Positions 63,216 to 64,000 of a stretch of 64,000 bases of DNA are shown piece by piece. The position numbers and the translations under genes are program-made. Origin of the DNA: Oceanitalea stevensii (lineage in GTDB: Bacteria > Actinomycetota > Actinomycetes > Actinomycetales > Actinomycetaceae); contig NZ_JACSPO010000003.1 of NCBI RefSeq assembly GCF_014837105.1, forward strand, positions 196,674 through 260,673. The letters run 5' to 3'. The notes below the pieces were generated by a model. That model did not search any database. It saw only the letters and a list, made by a program, of their open reading frames with translations, and was not told the origin of the DNA. The first letter of the stretch is position 1; each line of letters opens with the position of its first letter.

Positions 63216-64000
63216 ATGCGACTCGGAATGTTCCTTCCCCAGGGCTGGCGGTTCGACCTCGTCGGCATCGATGACGCCCAGCAGTGGCCGCTCATGCGTG
63301 ACCTCGCCCGCCGTGCCGACGCCGGCCTGTGGGAGTCGGTGTGGGTCTACGACCACTTCCACACCACCCCGGTGCCGAGCGAGGAGGCCACCCACGAGGC
63401 GTGGTCCCTCATGGCGGCCCTCGCCGCCAGCACCGAGCGGGTCCGCCTGGGCCAGATGTGCACGTGCATGGCCTACCGGCCGCCCATGTACCTCGCCAAG
63501 GTCGCCGCGACGGTCGACCACGTGAGCGGCGGGCGCCTGGAGATGGGCATCGGCGCCGGCTGGTACGAGCACGAGTGGCGCGCGTACGGCTACGGCTTCC
63601 CGCGCGCCGGGGAGCGCCTGGCGATGCTCGACGAGGGCGTGCAGATCATGCGTCAGGCCTGGCGCGAGGGCCGGGCCACGTTCTCGGGCAAGCACTACGA
63701 GGTCGACGGCGCGATCTGCCGTCCCCTCCCCCTCCAGGAGGGCGGCGTCCCGCTGTGGATCGCCGGCGGTGGCGAGAAGGTGACGCTGAAGATCGCCGCC
63801 CGCTACGCCGACTACACGAACTTCGACGGCACGCCCGAGGGCTTCGCCCGCAAGTCCGAGATCCTCGCCGGCCACTGCCGGGAGGTCGGCACCGACTTCG
63901 GACGCATCACCCGCTCGGCCAACTACAACGTCGCCATCGGCCGTGACGAGGCCGAGGTCCGCGACCGCCTCGACCAGCTCGCCGACCGCCTCCGCTCGGC
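63216..64000 (+). CDS. luciferase-like F420/flavin-dependent oxidoreductase, partial
   Basis: This gene runs off the right edge; 261 codons are visible and open throughout. The frame starts MRLGMFLPQGWRFDL and carries LLM-family segments WVYDHFHTTP, TCMAYRPPMYLAKVAATVDH, RLEMGIGAGWYEHEWRAYG and PLWIAGGGEKVTLKIAARYAD. Members use F420 or FMN and act on unknown substrates. It is the first plus-strand gene right of dif and diverges from the pgsA-type gene. Confidence 0.88.
   Translation, partial: MRLGMFLPQGWRFDLVGIDDAQQWPLMRDLARRADAGLWESVWVYDHFHTTPVPSEEATHEAWSLMAALAASTERVRLGQMCTCMAYRPPMYLAKVAATVDHVSGGRLEMGIGAGWYEHEWRAYGYGFPRAGERLAMLDEGVQIMRQAWREGRATFSGKHYEVDGAICRPLPLQEGGVPLWIAGGGEKVTLKIAARYADYTNFDGTPEGFARKSEILAGHCREVGTDFGRITRSANYNVAIGRDEAEVRDRLDQLADRLRS

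Overview
This window is a contiguous piece of a high-GC actinobacterial chromosome. Actinobacterial markers include mihF, rbpA, a helicase-less PriA, the PafB/PafC pair beside tatA/tatC and helY, the GarA-FtsR-DUF151-MerR block, a DUF222/HNH endonuclease and a DUF2510 envelope protein. The gene order and the absence of pup/pafA beside pafBC fit the Micrococcales (Cellulomonas/Georgenia-like). That placement is an inference from gene content. Coding is dense, with many 1-8 bp start/stop overlaps. I see no tRNA, rRNA, CRISPR array, insertion sequence or prophage.

Layout. (1) 1-8472: pyrimidine operon pyrR-pyrB-pyrC-carA-carB-pyrF, with a PyrR-binding hairpin abutting the pyrR ribosome-binding site; pyrD is not in it. 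(2) 8473-12476: mihF-gmk-rpoZ-coaBC-metK. (3) 12567-22304: priA, fmt, rsmB and rpe, interrupted by a VOC protein, a YeiH-type membrane protein, a HAD phosphatase and a DUF222/HNH gene. (4) 22305-26209: an FMN riboswitch controlling a permease and a substrate-binding lipoprotein (RibX/RibY-type riboflavin importer), then hisE, hisG and a PH-domain protein. (5) 26253-34753: DUF3866 protein, pafB-pafC, a small membrane protein, tatA-tatC, a lipid kinase-like gene and helY. (6) 34754-37843: an intergenic region with a good promoter and C-loop hairpins, then lnt-ppm1 and, convergent, rbpA with a SigR-type promoter. (7) 37988-54331: an accessory stretch of mixed orientation (aldo/keto reductase, SSB-like protein, ABC exporter with TetR regulator, AraC-VOC-UvrA-like cassette, secreted FG-GAP-like repeat protein, lipoproteins, VOC, CPBP protease, DHFR-like enzyme). 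(8) 54345-54372: a near-perfect actinobacterial dif site. (9) 54410-63127: minus-strand genes (rRNA methyltransferase, nitroreductase, DUF2510 protein, the GarA/FtsR/DUF151/MerR block, two DUF881 proteins around a small basic protein, a PgsA-type transferase); a luciferase-like oxidoreductase runs off the right end.

How it fits together. Housekeeping genes left of dif are almost all on the plus strand, and the first eleven genes right of dif are all on the minus strand. This is the pattern expected if the window spans the replication terminus. The most unusual metabolic feature is that the slot between rpe and hisE, which holds riboflavin biosynthesis genes in relatives as I recall them, here holds a riboswitch-controlled riboflavin importer. 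This suggests a riboflavin-scavenging lifestyle. About twenty genes start 6-8 nt after a TANNNT -10 element, so leaderless transcription appears common.
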